A stretch of 64,000 nt of DNA from Roseburia sp. AF12-17LB (lineage in GTDB: Bacteria; Bacillota; Clostridia; Lachnospirales; Lachnospiraceae). The notes below the pieces were generated by a model. It ran no database searches and was not told where the DNA came from. It saw nothing but the letters and a program-made list of their open reading frames with translations. Of the stretch, positions 62,853-64,000 are shown piece after piece. Position 1 is the stretch's first letter. Each line of letters begins with the position of its first letter. The stretch spans positions 1 through 64,000 of the forward strand of contig NZ_QUHR01000008.1 of the NCBI RefSeq assembly GCF_003479605.1, written 5' to 3'. Position numbers and translations under genes: made by a program.

Positions 62853-62892
62853 AGAGTCTGACTTTTTTACAAAAACAAATCAGGAGGATGCT

Positions 62893-63996
62893 ATGGCAGG
62901 CTCAACTATTGGAACTAACTTTAAAATTACAACCTGGGGAGAATCACACGGAATAGGAATCGGTGTCGTAATTGACGGCTGTCCTGCCGGACTTTCCCTT
63001 TGTGAAGAAGATATACAGACCTATTTAAACCGGCGTAAACCGGGACAATCTGCTTTCTCTACCCCGCGAAAAGAGGATGATGCAGTACATATTCTTTCCG
63101 GTGTCTTTGAAGGCAGAACCACCGGAACTCCAATCTCACTGATTGTGGTAAATGAAAACCAGCATTCCAAAGACTACAGTGAGATTGCTTCCTACTATCG
63201 TCCGGGACATGCTGACTTTACCTTTGATGCCAAATACGGTTTCCGGGATTACCGTGGTGGCGGACGTTCTTCCGGTCGTGAAACTATCGGACGTGTGGCT
63301 GCCGGTGCGGTTGCCGCAAAGATTTTAAAGGAACTTGGCATTGAGATTCTCACCTACAGTAAGAGCATCGGTCCAGTTACCATTGACGAAACCAGATTTG
63401 ATGCTGCAGAAATTACGAAGAATCCACTCTATATGCCGGATGCAGATGCTGCTGCAAAAGCTGCTTCCTATCTGGAAGAATGCAAAGCCATGCAGAACTC
63501 TGCCGGCGGTATTATCGAATGTGTTATTACCGGTGTTCCTGCCGGAATCGGTGACCCGGTATTCGAAAAAATCGATGCAAATTTAGCCAAAGCAATTTTC
63601 TCCATTGGTGCTGTAAAAGGCTTTGAAATCGGTGATGGATTTGCAGTTGCTGCTGCTACCGGACTTACCAACAACGATGCCTTTGTAACGGATGAAAACG
63701 GTTCTGTCACAAAAGAAACCAACCACGCCGGCGGTATCTTAGGCGGCATGAGTGATGGCTCGCCGATTGTATTCCGTGCTGCCATCAAGCCGACTCCTTC
63801 CGTTGCTTCCACCCAGAAGACCATAAATAAAAACGGCGAGGAAATCGAAATCAATATCAAGGGACGTCACGATCCGATTATCGTTCCAAGAGCTGTTGTG
63901 GTTGTCGAATCCATGGCTGCCATTACTATTTTCGATGCCATGCTTTCTAACATGAGTGCCCGGATGGATGGAATCAAAGATTTCTACAAGAAATAA
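62893..63996 (+). CDS. aroC: chorismate synthase
   Basis: Makes chorismate, the branch point to tryptophan, phenylalanine, tyrosine and folate, using reduced flavin. It is 367 residues from the ATG at 62893, which has CAGGAGGATG before it; the frame continues 25 codons upstream without an RBS and past the promoter. Signatures are GESHGIGIGVVIDGCPAG, the GGGRSSGRETIGRVAAGAVA segment and GGILGGMSDGSPI. It is complete, with stop at 63994-63996 close to the window end. Its product feeds TrpE. Confidence 0.96.
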   Translation: MAGSTIGTNFKITTWGESHGIGIGVVIDGCPAGLSLCEEDIQTYLNRRKPGQSAFSTPRKEDDAVHILSGVFEGRTTGTPISLIVVNENQHSKDYSEIASYYRPGHADFTFDAKYGFRDYRGGGRSSGRETIGRVAAGAVAAKILKELGIEILTYSKSIGPVTIDETRFDAAEITKNPLYMPDADAAAKAASYLEECKAMQNSAGGIIECVITGVPAGIGDPVFEKIDANLAKAIFSIGAVKGFEIGDGFAVAAATGLTNNDAFVTDENGSVTKETNHAGGILGGMSDGSPIVFRAAIKPTPSVASTQKTINKNGEEIEINIKGRHDPIIVPRAVVVVESMAAITIFDAMLSNMSARMDGIKDFYKK

Positions 63997-64000
63997 AGGC

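Overview
The window reads as chromosomal DNA of an anaerobic, endospore-forming Firmicute of the Lachnospiraceae type (Clostridia). The case rests on a sporulation sigma factor (sigG), T-box leaders, Gram-positive ribosome binding sites (GGAGG), pyruvate phosphate dikinase, a YqzL-RecO-Era block, a dimeric glycyl-tRNA synthetase and lineage-restricted hypothetical proteins. The genus cannot be fixed from sequence reading alone. Coding density is high, most genes lie on the minus strand, and I see no rRNA, tRNA, CRISPR array, prophage or intact insertion sequence.

Layout. 1-9.7 kb (minus): proS behind a T-box, a Gld-type ABC exporter (ATPase, permease/GldG fusion, DUF4340 partner), a HAD phosphatase, argS, a dapF homologue lacking its catalytic residues, and a coiled-coil protein. 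9.8-11.2 kb: sigG (plus) and bioY (minus), overlapping tail to tail. 11.8-18.7 kb: a trp operon trpE-G-C-F-B-A-D under a Trp T-box and a strong promoter. 18.8-20.3 kb: a Q/N-rich membrane protein. 20.4-24.5 kb: fruR-fruK-fruA-HPr. 24.6-30 kb: greA, pta, a Crp/Fnr regulator divergent from a ferredoxin, and a GH13 glucosidase. 30-38.5 kb: an AraC regulator, a DUF6033-like protein, uppP, an HMA protein, a TAXI binding protein with GltS and a tiny third gene, a GntR/membrane pair with a clear operator, and an orphan nuclease. 38.5-39.4 kb: an AT-rich gene-free stretch with three arrays of 18-nt repeats. 39.4-49.3 kb: ppdK, glyS, a lipoprotein, recO, yqzL, era and an M16C peptidase. 49.4-58.9 kb: csp, mscS, a DUF1015 protein, serA, serC, ilvB, ilvD, leuB. 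59-64 kb: a MIF homologue, two broken genes, a PAS protein, yajC, tgt and aroC.

Working together: amino-acid supply dominates (Trp, Ser, branched chain, and chorismate feeding Trp). Fructose uptake, pyruvate phosphate dikinase and phosphotransacetylase supply central carbon. T-boxes tie proS and trp to tRNA charging.

The most unusual content is a family of three dispersed palindromic elements (11255-11630 minus, about 29689-29990 plus, 59070-59346 plus). They share a 17-nt invariant loop inside a three-way-junction fold, and paired bases change together between copies. Other points worth following are the DapF homologue without catalytic cysteines, an HPr with Arg in place of the regulatory Ser46, a TAXI binding protein paired with GltS, and the 18-nt repeat field.
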